DNA of 64,000 bases from Chrysomallon squamiferum. Taxonomy: Eukaryota; Mollusca; Gastropoda; Neomphalida; Peltospiridae. The stretch spans positions 23,353,755-23,417,754 of the forward strand of contig CM022670.1 of assembly GCA_012295275.1 (NCBI GenBank). Reading direction: 5' to 3'. Positions 12,003 to 24,400 of this stretch are shown piece by piece (the stretch's first letter is position 1; the number at the start of each line of letters is the position of its first letter). The notes beneath the pieces are model-generated. The model saw only the letters and a list, made by a program, of their open reading frames with translations, ran no database searches and had not been told where the DNA came from. A program made the translations under genes and the position numbers.

Positions 12003-15000
12003 ATTTTCTCTACAAATGAATACGGTAAAATAAACTTTGAAATTTGTGTTCTGCTAAGGTCATAATCTTCCTTTATTTCAAACTGATGTCATTGGCTGTA
12101 AGCACAGCTTCTTCGTAGGCTATTTAAATTTTTTGGTTTTTGCGTTCATAACACTCAGCAGAGGCCTCGTTATGTAAATCTCAGAAAACGAATTGCATTA
12201 AAAGAATCGCTGTGAATTCAGGATCTTCCAATGGAATATTAATATCTTTTGCTTCGGTTATACAACTGATAATGTTTGCCCATTACTGTACACATTAACA
12301 CTGGTTTAAAACCATGATTATGGCAACGTATCATACATTCAGTTTAAAGATTCTATAAACAACTGAAAAACTTTATGGTTGAAAGCCAGATTCCTGCAAT
12401 TCACTTGGCCATTAAATTTCTCGATACTAAATAAACTTCAACCTTTTCAAAACATATTTTACACACCTTTCCCAAATGATTGCAGAAAATTACGTATTGG
12501 TTATTTTCCACAGTAATGAACAGCACAATCATATAACTCACACAATCTGTGTGAATTAGTCTATAATTACTCTGAAAGTGCGTAAGAAGAGAAAAAACAG
12601 AAAGCAGAAGATGAAAAAAAAAAAAAGTTTCTTTTTAGCGCCAGGCCGCAATCTCGCTTGACTAAAAATTTCTATTAGAAAATGTTATTCCCTTGGCATG
12701 TAATATCTTGCTTTGATCACAGGCGTGGAATTCAGCGATCTATCATCGTTCTTATTCTTAGTATTCCTCGCCTTTTTATTCACTTCTGACTACAATTACC
12801 ATAGATCAGTGTCACGAACGACCACTTTGTCTACGAAAACATGTTAATATATATTCTAGATAGAGACACTGAATTTGATCTCATATAGGTCAAACGTAGA
12901 CTTGTACGAATTATGAACTGCGGATAAAATTCAGAAATATAAGATTCCCTATTTAATATTGCATCAGAATTCCTTATACATTTATCAAAGTTGAGAAAAA
13001 TGAGCCTGATTTTCATTATCTGTTTTCTTTTTCCCAATTCCATTTTCAGCCAGTAAATTACTGGGGGAAAAACTGATGAGTCTGTTTAGCAGATAGATAT
13101 TTAATATTATACGAATTAAAATGTAATAATTTCATAGTTAGCGGATGTTAATCGTTTTATATGTAAAGTCCGTTCACTTCTACAGAATAAATAGAACGAA
13201 AATATCATAGAAATGTTTGAGTGAAACTTTAAAAATACAAAAATAGATAATGATAAAAAAAGTTTTAAAAAAGTAAGAAAGAAAGATAGAAACGAAATAA
13301 AATGATAACTTTAATAATAAAATTTGAAAGTTTAATTATGATTTTGCATTTATTACTTTGAAAAATATATAAAATAGAAAATAATAATTTAAAAAAAGAC
13401 AAACAACAGTTATTTCTGTTTTGTGTGATTTTGAAAAAAAAAAAAAAAAAAAAAAAAAAGAAAGAACTGCTCACACAAATCATAGGTGAATCGAAGATTC
13501 ACAGTATCTTTGTAGTACGTTTATCTTTCATATCATTCCTTGAAGACAAGAGTAATTATCATTTTTCACCCATAAGAAAAACGACTACCCATAAAATGAG
13601 GTTATTTTTATTTATTATTATTATTATTATTATTTTAATGTTTCTTTTTATTCGATAAATTATTACGCGAGCTGTCGAGAAAGTAAAAAAAAAAAAAAAA
13701 AATAAAATAAAATAAAATAAAAATTTCAAAACGGAAATATCGCTGTTCTCGCAACTTTGAGTGCCATTTCTTAGCCCAGGAACAACGACAGTTGATTGTG
13801 GAGTCGTAATATCTTCGCAATCGCCGGATGTCGTGAAATCCCAATCAATCAAGTCTATTCTGATCACGTGTCCTGGCGACGTCGAGTGACGAAACGCTGC
13901 ACGGACGTCAAAAAGGCACGTGCAGTTTGTCCCCTGTCGTTACGTAACAAAGGGACGGGGCGAAGTTTTGTAAAGAAAACATTTGTGTTCGATTCTAAAC
14001 GTTTTCGCGGATTAATGAAATCGCCATCTACTTAACTTCTGATATTTTCCATTAAGACTTTCTGTTTAATCGCGAAAATAATGACTTGGTTAAAAGCGGT
14101 CTAAAGTAAAAAAAAAAAAAAAAAACTTTTACTTTAATGAACAAATCAGTTTTTGATAGATTACGCAATATTAAAAAGTCACGGTGGTGTGCATTGTGGA
14201 ATAAGCTTTTTGGATAATGAATTGACTTTTTATTTTTTAAATTGTTTTCTCCAGCAATTTAAAAAAAAAAAAAAAAAGAAAGAAATAAAAAGAAAAAAAA
14301 AAAGGAGAAAATAAACATGAATATGATCCAAGACAATATTACTGATTTTTTTTATCTATTTTCTTTTATACAGTACATAGATGTCATCATGAGCATCCAC
14401 ATCGTTATTATTATTATTATTATTATTACCAAATACTGAAGTTTTCATACAGCTTTAAATGATCTATACAATTATCAAGTTTCCTGTCCAAGTTGTATTT
14501 TATGTTTAAACTTAATAATGTTATGTATAAGTTTAACATAATCTCAGTTCTGAATAATAACATCGAACAAATAATAAGAAGAAGATGAGGAACAAATATA
14601 AATTATTCACTTTCCTAACTAAACTGAGATTATTAAATTAAGTCTTAATTTCAGAAGATCTGTTTGCACTCTTGTAGTTAAAATCAAGCCAGACGGTTAT
14701 TTCAATAACAGCGTAACGACTGCCTTGTGACTTGTCGAGATTTCTTAAACTTATAAAAGTAGCAAGCGAATAAAGCACTCTTGATCATAAATAACATTAG
14801 AGAAAACTCCATTATTTTCCTTTTTTGTTCATAAATCGGATTTCGGAGCAAAAAAAAATGTACAATAAACATGTTTTATGTAATTATAATTAAGCGAGCT
14901 GTATGTAAATTGCACTCCATTAGCAGAAGACGATTAATATAATGTCCAAAATAAAAAAAAACAGACGAAAAGTATCGATAACCACATTCGATTTATGTAT

Positions 15001-15290
15001 TTCAACGTCGACCAAAACACACGATGAGGTCACACGCCAAACAACGCCCAGACCTCGGTGTATTGATTCCTTACATCTGAAGTATCAACAAAGAAGTCTT
15101 GATGAATGGCATTCAAAAACTTGCTGATAATTCTTTCTAACTCCGTACTTTCAATGCGTTCTTTTCGTGTATTCAGCTCGCTTTCATCCAAGCGGAAAAA
15201 AGCTGGAATTTGAAAAAATTGATCTCTGGTTATGCGGTACGTATTCCTTCAGTCGGAAATATTAAATGCAGTTAGATGTAATAGTTACCT
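9030..15290. other. Gene-free region with unique islands
   Basis: No supported gene. Unique, GC-richer islands lie at about 9050-9210, 9640-9920, 10860-11010, 11500-11690 and 13780-14040. They are separated by AT-rich DNA with A-runs (near 11970, 13437, 13685, 14108) and short ATT repeats (13612-13636, 14404-14430). The islands have no long open frame with recognisable protein similarity. Confidence 0.55.
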
Positions 15291-15296
15291 GTGTAT

Positions 15297-15448
15297 TGTT
15301 GTTGTTGTTGTTACTGATATTATTATTATTATTATTATTATTATCATCATCATCATCATTATTAGTATTATTATTATCATCATCATCATTATTAGTATTA
15401 TTATTATTATCATCGTTATCATTATTATTATTACTATTATTATTAGAA
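15297..15448. repeat. Compound trinucleotide array (TTG)n-(ATT)n-(ATC)n
   Basis: Blocks of TTG, ATT and ATC alternate over about 150 bp. The encoded poly-Ile, poly-Leu or poly-Met frames are artefacts of the repeat. Confidence 0.93.
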
Positions 15449-15449
15449 T

Positions 15450-16935
15450 AATCACTGAATCATTTTCTTTAACCTTCTGTTGCTTAATGCATTTGTAATT
15501 ATAAAACTGCAGCATCTTTTCAACACAGAGATGAAAAGGCAGTTGTGACCAGAAATAAAATAATTCCAAGAAATCGTAAGATAAGGGGATGGGCCTGAAC
15601 ATTATATTAATAAATCTATTTTATTTTTTCACACCTCCTTTACATAACTGAATTGTTCGCTTGGGTTGTGTTCCTCGAACTGGGTACTTTAATATTGATT
15701 TTCAGGTGTATTTTTGAACTAGTGCTTGCAATAGTTGAGCTCTCTGTTGTATTTCATCATAATTACTCTTATTTATTGCTTTGTGTTATATAGTATTGCA
15801 TTGTGTCGTATATAGAATCAAAAGATATTGTAATTTCCAAAGCCGTCACCGTTGGGATATTACCAACAGAATAATAAGAGGAATATAACATGTTTTGGTC
15901 TAGGATGTTTTGACAAGTCTTTTCTTTTTTCAAAGGAGGATTTCAGACATATAAATCAAAACAATCAACCTTTGTTTTTATTTTCCATATCTATCGAATT
16001 TCTTGTAATATAAATATTGAATTTTATATTGTATAGTAATGATTTAGATATAACTCTTAACTAATTTGAAATAAAAAAATAACTGTTTTCTTCTTTCTCT
16101 CTTTCGTTCATTCACTCACTTACTCTTTAAAAGAAAAATGAAAAATCAGAAAAGTAAAAACAGCAATCACCAGCACTTCAATTTGTAAATAAGTAATAGA
16201 AAATAGAGCATTAATGTAATTAGAAAACCGTCGTCTTAAATTACAACAAGAATGCATGCTGGGTCAAAAGAATTTTAAAGAAATGAGAACTGTTATTGGC
16301 CATTTCTTTCGAGAAGAAATGAGTTTCGCTATATACAACAGCAAAAGTAGTAATAACAATTAATAAAACAAACACAGGACAATGTAAAATACGTGGGTAC
16401 ACCATAAGAAGGGTCGTTTACGCAACCACTAGAATTATCTCAGTACTTTTTCGTTCTTCTAAAAATCAGTTTCTTCATTGAACTCCCTTCTCCCTCGTGT
16501 TCACTGCGCTCGTTTCCTCTTTTAACTACACGCATCTGGAATAATCATAGACATTGAGTTTGTAACGCGATTAGAGACCGGCCGGAAATAAGGCATGTTT
16601 TTATTTATTATCTACAGACACTTTTGTTTTCTTTCCGACAATTATCTACAAAATTATGGATACGAACTGATCCCGTTGCGGCTAATGCGCTTAATTTGCC
16701 AACTGCCTTCCAAGAGTTCGGTGGCTAAGCGGTCACGCATGTAGTTTCAAAATGACGCCAATAAAATCTTGTTATTTTAAACGATGCCAAATGGCATCAA
16801 TCAGTTATTGAACAAAGATACCACCGCAGGGTGATCCTGTACAGACACTGCTCCTTTATACACATAATCTTATACAAACTGTAAACACAGCTTATGTTCG
16901 TACTGACCTTGTCGAAATTGTTATTTCAAGTATTG
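15450..16935. other. Gene-free AT-rich stretch
   Basis: I see no gene. A unique island at about 16430-16830 contains short words resembling a tRNA A-box but no convincing cloverleaf. Confidence 0.5.
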
Positions 16936-16957
16936 ATTGTATTGTTATTGATGTTGT

Positions 16958-17029
<72 letters not shown>

Positions 17030-17165
17030 TACTACTACTACAGCTATTATTACTATTACTACTACACTAATATTATTACTATTATTATTATCATCCTCAT
17101 CATCATCCTCATCATCATCATTGTTGTTGGTGGTGGTGGTGCTGTTGTTATTGTATTGTTTCTTT
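16936..17165. repeat. Compound trinucleotide array TTG > TTA > CTA > TCA > TTG/TGG
   Basis: Successive pure blocks of trinucleotides differ mostly by one base per block: TTG, TTA, CTA, mixed TTA/CTA, TCA/CTC, then TTG and TGG. The total is about 230 bp. Confidence 0.93.
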
Positions 17166-19887
17166 TTGTTGATGGTTGTGTATTTAGCTGTTATTTATTT
17201 TGTTGATGTTTATTGTTTGTTGTGTTTGCTGATGTTGTTGGCATTATCGTCGTCGTTGTGTTCTGGTCCTCACAGCGGTATTGCTATTGTCGTTGCTATA
17301 AACGAGGTACGAGTACTGATTATTTATTTATTTATTTTTCGATCAAGTATTACGCACTGTAAACAGCAGTAATTATTTTCTTATTAACCATTATACGTAA
17401 TCTGAGATGAAACAACTTGTTTAATTAGTTTACATAAAAATAATCAAAAGAAAACGTTAGTTGCTTGCAAACATCAACTGTTTTAACAGACTTGTGTTAT
17501 CAGCGTTAAACAAATAAATAATGTAAAATTAAATAATCAGTACTTACTTCAAGAACTACATACACCCACACACACGTTTATAATAAATTATATCCTAACT
17601 ATTCTTGAGCAGAAACATAAAACCCAGTGCGGTAATGAGGAAATCATATGAAGTGTTCTTTTAATTAAGCACGTGTTTATCTTGGATTTAACTTGAAGAT
17701 AATTTTATAACACAGCAGTCAGTCACTAGTGACTGTCAGGAATAAAACATATGGAAGGAAAAAAAAATCATAATGTTACCAAATGTTTACTTTTATAACA
17801 TGCAATTGCTATTAAGGTGCATTTACACTTTATTGCTAGTATAAACGATCTGTGAAATGTTATTCTATCTTAACTGAACATTAATATGTCATAATGATTT
17901 ACAAATATAAGAACGTGATGTAATAAATCATCCAAGCAGCTATTTCAAAAAATGAATATAACTGACGAAGGTTCGAGCACATGTGTCATGGGCTGGTAAT
18001 CTTGGTTAGTTTCCAAAGCCAGTGTTCTCGGGTTTTTTTTTTTTTCATTTTTGTTAAACTGAAAGGAAGGATATAGAGGTCTTACGCTTTCCAGACTTCG
18101 ATCCCGGAGCTTTCCATCCTTAACAGGATGAATTGATTTCTCGAGTAACAAGGCTGCATGCGGCTGATAAATATAGATTTTAACACTCGTTAATAAGCAC
18201 AGTTAGAATCACACTATACTCACAAACACACATGCGCGCTCGCATACACGAACATTAACTTTGATTACGGCTGGCAGGTTATTTTATACCTGTGTTCCGT
18301 TCTTTCTTGTCTAAAATACATCTGCAGTCAGTATTCCATTGACGTCATAAACCAGTCTTTGATTCATCTAGCTGATGAAAAAAAAAATATATATATAAAA
18401 ATAATAATAATAATAATAACAACAACAACAACAGGAAGAAGATACGTAGGCAGGGACAGTAAAAATGCAATACGTTTTGTTCAAAGGTATTAATGCCCAG
18501 TAAACTAGGGTTAAGTCATCTTATGCATTGTATATCAGGACAGATTCTTCTAATTACTAATAGACTATTATTATTCATTGACTATCATTGTACTAAGACA
18601 ATATGGATTAGTAGTCTTAAATATACGTTCGCGTTTTAATGATTGAATGCAATAAATGTCTTTACAGCGGAATTTTCTGGTGGTTGTTAAGAACAGCCAT
18701 TTTGGGTTGTTTTGATAAATAGAATTTCGGGGACACAATGAGTGAAATAGATGAGCCTACTATACGACATATGATCAGTATGTATTATATGCTTTCCTCT
18801 ATGGTAAGGTGCCAAGAAAAGATTCATATGATAAAAGTATTTTGTCACTATAAATCCTATTATACTGATATACGCTGAGGCTTCACTCATTCAAAAAGAA
18901 TAGTTTGCATCAGAAACGTCAAATAAATATTAATATATAATATACATATATACATACATACATATATGTGTATGTATATGTATGTGTATATATATATATA
19001 TATATTCATTACATATGTATATTTTTTTTATTATTTATTTATTGTTGTTTTTTTTGTTTGGGTTTTTTTGTTTGTTTTTTTGTATTGTTTTTTTTGTTGT
19101 TGTTTTTCTCAATTCTGCTTAATAGGTAAACTCGTATTTCAAAATTGCTTGTTTTCCTACCCTTTCTGTATCTTTTTTGTTTTATATTTGTTTTTCCTTT
19201 TTTTTTTTTTTTTTTTTCTTTCGTTCTTTCTTTTTGTCCCATTTATTTCTTTACATCTTTATTTTTGTTTATTTGTTTAGTATAATTTCACTCTGTTGGT
19301 ATAATTCAGTATTTTATTTCCTCATATAAATAAATAAATAAATATATATATGCCAGATACATATCCCACCAGTTCTTCATAACACCTACAGATGTTGTCC
19401 ATACAGCGCGGTATTTAACAACAGTCGTTAGAAAATTCTTTTACAGTAAACAGAAGTTTGCGTAGGGGTTTCAGTTCGCTTAAAAAGCGTAGAATTCTAT
19501 TAAAAGAGATGTGTAGATCACCACATGATACAATTATTATCGTAATGCAGGTCAAATGCAGTAAACGTAGATACTTTATCACGTTTATCTTATTAACCAG
19601 ACAGCTTTAACACACAGAAGCCTTCTTGGATAAAGGCTTCATCTGATATAGAACTAAATGCAAATAAAATTAATGATTGCTTTTTTACTGAAATTCTTTT
19701 TATGAGGTCTGGAAACGATCTTGCTGTGTGTATTCTGTCTACAGCGACGTCTGAATAAATGTTACGTTAATATAGCTTTAATTATTTTTATTGCAGATAC
19801 CTTTTTTTTTTCTCTCCTATTACTACTCGTTTAAATATTGCTGCTCCTATTATTACTATTGTTGTCGTTGTTGCTGTTGTTGCGCTA
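17166..19887. other. Gene-free stretch left of the LINE
   Basis: No supported gene. It contains (TAA)n/(CAA)n at about 18399-18433, AT/ACAT repeats at 18925-19012, very T-rich sequence at 19022-19275, and a mixed TTA/TTG trinucleotide tract at 19838-19885 just before the left flank of the retrotransposon. Confidence 0.6.
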
Positions 19888-20230
19888 TCTATACGTATAT
19901 CTCTATCAGTCTATCTACAAGTCTGTCTGGATGTCTACGTACCCATATGTCTATATCTATATAACCGTCTGTCTGTCTATCTATCTGGGGTTTTTTTCTA
20001 TCTGTATATTATATTTATTCCTTCACTTAACCCAAATTCTCTTTTATACCTTATTTTATTCTGATTCTATTTTTTTTTTTTTTTTTTTTTTTTTTAATCC
20101 GGAAATAACTTCATTATTTTGAGATATATGGCAATTTCACTTGCAGAACTTCAGTTAGAGAAGAGAGAGTGTAAAAAATAAGTATATAAAAAAAAAAAAA
20201 AAAAAAAAAAATTTTTTCAATTAAAAAGAT
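19888..20230 (+). repeat. Left copy of a 343/352-bp direct repeat flanking a LINE (putative target-site duplication)
   Basis: The copy starts TCTATACGTATATC and ends TTCAATTAAAAAGAT, immediately before the first base of the LINE. It matches 25605-25956 almost base for base. Apart from homopolymer lengths I count one G/A change in the CTACGTACC word, one change near the GTGTAAAAAATAAG word, and a small change before the final TTTTTCAATT. It contains an internal T-run and an A-run. The match begins at the LINE's 3' A-tail in the right copy and ends at the LINE's 5' end here, which is the geometry of a target-site duplication. Confidence 0.88.
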
Positions 20231-20315
20231 GGACTTCCGGTTAGGGTGGCGTAGAGTGTGGACGCGTTTCACATCGGCTCTCGCTTCGGAAAGGTTTTGT
20301 TGTAAACTAAGTATT

Positions 20316-21373
20316 ATGTCTTGGGCGGAAGAATCTGAAAATTACGAAGAAAAGATCAAAGATATGAATTTAAAAAAAGAAGGAATGAGAAAAAATGTTT
20401 TTAAAAAAGAATGCACTGTGATTGTAAATGTAGAAGATAACAAGAAAATTTCAGCAGGCGACATGATAGATTTTGTAAGTGGCCAGGTGGGTGATGTGAT
20501 AAAAGCGTGCGTACCGAAAGAATCCGACTCTTATGAAATAACACTAGAAGATATTATACAAGCGAGAATGATTACGGAAATTGATGAAACAGAATTGAAA
20601 GGTGTAAAAATAAAGGCGAGAATTTTGAAATCTGAAACTGTAGTAGTTTCCTTTTTGCACTTGCCTGCCTACATTGAAGATGAAGAAATTGAAGAAAAAT
20701 TGAAACAAATGGAAATAGAAATTTTATCACCAATTTATAGAAGGCTATACAAAGGGACAAAAATTGCAGATGGAACAAGATATGTGAGAGTGAAATTTCC
20801 ACCCGGAATAAAAAGTTTACCATACTCAATGAAATTTAAGACTTATGAAGGAATAAAATATTTTCGTGTTTTACATGACAATCAAATAAAAGTCTGTTAC
20901 AACTGTATGGCGGATAATCATTTGTTGAAAGACTGTCCAAATATAAGGTGTCATAACTGTAAACAAAAAGGACATTTTGCTAGAAACTGCCCGAACATAT
21001 TTCTGTGTGAAAAGTGTGGAAACAAAGAGGATGAATGTGAGTGTTGGTCAGAGTATGACAGCGATGAACAAAAAAACAGTGACAGTGACAGTGATGGTAT
21101 GGAATATAATGTAAAATCAAAGGAGAAAAAAAGAAATTGAAGCAGAAAGTATCCAGAGGATAAATACAACAGAAATGGAAATCAACAAGGAACAACAAAA
21201 AATCAGAAAATGGAGAAAAACCAAGAAAATCCCCTGATAAAAACACCAAAGTGAAAATTACTAACAAGGAAGCTGGAACCATCGAAGCAGAAAATAGTAA
21301 GCAGAGTAAAACAAAGCGTCGAACGAGATTGATCAAGCGTCCATCAGAAGAAAAAAACTGTGGAGCTTGGTAG
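20316..21373 (+). pseudogene. LINE ORF1: nucleic-acid-binding protein with CCHC zinc knuckles (frameshifted near its C terminus)
   Basis: ORF1 proteins bind element RNA and act as chaperones in the retrotransposition particle. The intact frame can be read from 20229 to 21140 (303 codons). The ATG at 20229 straddles the flank/LINE junction, so I prefer the Met at 20316 (MSWAEESENYEEK). Counting from 20229, knuckle 1 is CYNCMADNHLLKDC (residues 223-236) and knuckle 2 is CHNCKQKGHFARNC (241-254), both C-x2-C-x4-H-x4-C. A third, irregular cysteine cluster starts at residue 260 (CEKC). An acidic Asp/Ser-rich tail (SDSDSDG) follows. After 21140 the reading continues in other frames through Lys/Glu-rich sequence to a stop at 21371-21373. 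This implies at least two indels in A-rich runs. Confidence 0.85.
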
Positions 21374-21489
21374 AAAATAGAAAACAAAAAAAAGAGACAA
21401 GCAGCGACATGAAAAAGTGTGAGAGAAAGTGTTGCCAGGGTAATGAATGAGTATGGGGGGATATAGACAAGATATAGAATATTTTAAAA

Positions 21490-24400
21490 ATGGGTAATAG
21501 TTCACTAATTTTTCTACTTCTAACTATGATCTTGTCTATAAATGTAAACGGACTGAGAGATATTGAGAAATTAAATTCAGTTTTTGCAACATTTAAAAGT
21601 AAACATGCAAATATTATTTTTCTACAGGAAACATTTTGGGATAATGACTTCATTGAGAGATATAAACATTTATGGGAAGGAAATATATTTTATAATAATT
21701 GTCCAAATAAAAAAAAAAAGGGGTGTAGCAATACTGGTATCAAAAGAATGTCCTTATAAGTTTACATTTAATAGTTGACACTGAAGGCAGGATTTTAAAA
21801 ATTAATACGAAAATAGATGAAGAAGAATACAGTTTTATAAATGTATATGCACCAAATAATATTGAAGAAAGAATTTTATTTTTTAAAGGATTATGTAAAT
21901 TTGTGGATTTAAAAAATACAATAATGGCAGGAGATTTTAATGACATTTTAGATCCTAATTTAGATTTGGGCATTAATAATAAAACTTTCAATATAAAAAA
22001 AGTAGTAATGAATTACAGTCAGTTATTTTTAATTATAATTTAGTTGATATTTGGCACACAGAAATCCAGATAAAAGGCAATTTACTAGATCTCAAATAGT
22101 TGAAAACTATAAAACAGTCAAGAATTGATTTATTCTTAATTTCTAGAAATTTATTGCAGTTTATAAGTAATGTATACATATCCTATACCTCGGTTAGTGA
22201 TCACAATTTTTATCACTTAAAATAGATTTTTCTCATGTAGAGAGAGGTCAAGGTATTTGGATCTTTAATAATGAATTGTTGAAAGATGAAAGTTTTGTAA
22301 AAGCTATTATTGAAGTTATTAATAATGCTTCTGAGTGTCCTTTGTTACAGACTGAACCTAGTGTTTGGTGGGACAACTTAAAATATAAAATGAAAACATG
22401 TGCAAGAAATTTTGCAATAAAAAAGAAAAATCAGATAACGAAAAATATTATAATATACAAAATGCTTTGAAAAGAGAATATGCTAAACTAGCTGTAAATA
22501 ATCATCATGATTTGAGTAACATACAAATTTTAGAAGAAAAATTAAAATTAATTGAGAGATCTAAATGTAATGGTGCTATTTTGAGATCTAAAGCTCATTG
22601 GAATCTAGATATGGATAGAAATACCACATTTTTTCTCAGTTTAGAAAAATCAAAACAAGAATCAAATTCTATTAAAGAGCTAAAAACAGTAAATGGATTA
22701 ACAAGAAAAACAGAAGATATATTACAATATGCTTATGACTTTTATTCAAAATTATTTATGCAAGAAAATGTAGATATTATTAAACAGGAAGAAATAATAA
22801 ATTTAATATCAAATAAACTAAAAGAATCTGAAAGTGAAAACTGTGAGAAAGACATTACAATTGAAGAATTAACTGAAGCTTTAAAAGAAATGAATAGAAA
22901 TAAATCACCTGGTTTGGATGGTCTAACAGTAGAATTTTATGTTAAATTCTGGGAAAATTTTAAAATTTCTTTCATAAAGTAGTTATGTCAATTCAGAAAG
23001 AAGAAATGTTGTCACGCAGTATGAAAAAAAAGGAGTAATTAGTTTATTTTACAAGAAAAAAGGAGATAAAGCAGACCTAAAAAATTTCAGACCTATCAGC
23101 CTTTTAAATGTAGATTATAAAATTATTGCTAAAGTTCTTGCAAATCGTCTTAAACAAGTAATGTCAACTATTATTTCATCAGAACAAACCTGTTGTGTAA
23201 AAGGAAGAGATATTGCTGACAATATTATGTCAGTAAGAGATATTATAGATATTGTCGAGTTAAATAATACAGAAGGGTATATAGTTAAAATAGATCAAGA
23301 GAAAGCATTTGATAGAGTATCACATAGTTTTATTTTAAAAGTTTTGAAAAAATTCAATTTTGGTGATAATTTTATAAAGTGGATTAAAATACTATATAAT
23401 AATATAAAAAGTTGTGTAAAAATTAATGGACATTTAACACCTTTTTTCAATATTACAAGAGGGGTTAGACAAGGATGTCCAATATCAATGATGCTTTATG
23501 TTATTGTAGCTGAACCCTTAAATAATTTAATTAAAAAAAGACATAGCATGAATGGAATTAGGATAACAAATGAACTTAATTCTTTATTATTTCAGCATGC
23601 AGATGATACTACAGTAACTGTCTGTGATGCTCAGTCAGTAGAAAATGTTTTTAATACAATAAATATGTATTGTAGTGCTACAGGGGCAAAAGTCAATGTA
23701 GATAAGTCAGAAGTACTTTATCTTGGTAAAACCATGATTGAAAACTTATCCTTTAACATTCCAATATCAATAAATAAAAACTATGTTAAAATTCTAGGTA
23801 TATATTTAGGACCAAATAAACTATTATGTGAAACTTTGAACTGGAAAAATAAATTAGCTAAAATGTCTAATCTAATTAACTTATGGAGTCAAAGGAAACT
23901 TACTTTGCATGGAAAAAAGCTGAAGTATGGAATACTTTATTAACATCTAGACTGTGGTATATCATTAGCACAATAAATGTACCAAATTGGGTAGAAAATG
24001 AAATTCATAAATTATTTTGTAAATTTATGTGGGAAGGAAAACATCTTTAATAAAATATTCAACAATAATTGGAAATAAAATGTCGGGTGGACTAAATATT
24101 CAAGATATTTCATTAAAGAAAATGGCTTTTCGAATAAAAAATGTTAAAGAAATATTTTGATAATAATTTTAAAAATGTGTGGAAATATACAATGTCAATA
24201 TTTCTTGAAAAATATATGAATATGAATCTAAATTATGACATTTTTAAAATAGTATACAGTAAAGAAGCTTTAAAAGTTATTAATCCTTTTTATGCTGAAA
24301 TGTTATCAGCTTGGGACCATGTTAATAATGGAGAACGTAATTTCCCACTTGATACAGATGAAATATTGTCTCAGCCACTTTTTTTTCAAAATCCATTCAT

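Noticed and set aside
15232-15602. Poly-Ile, poly-Leu and poly-Met open frames
   Set aside because: Pure translation of trinucleotide repeats on both strands.
16710-16790. tRNA-like head (GGTGGCTAAGCGGTCACGC)
   Set aside because: A-box-like words only; no B-box or cloverleaf could be drawn.
18085-18120. B-box-like word CTTCGATCCCGG
   Set aside because: No supporting stems or partner box on either strand.
20572-21653. Minus-strand open frames across the LINE
   Set aside because: Antisense shadows of ORF1 and the ORF2 start; composition is the complement of Lys/Glu-rich coding sequence.
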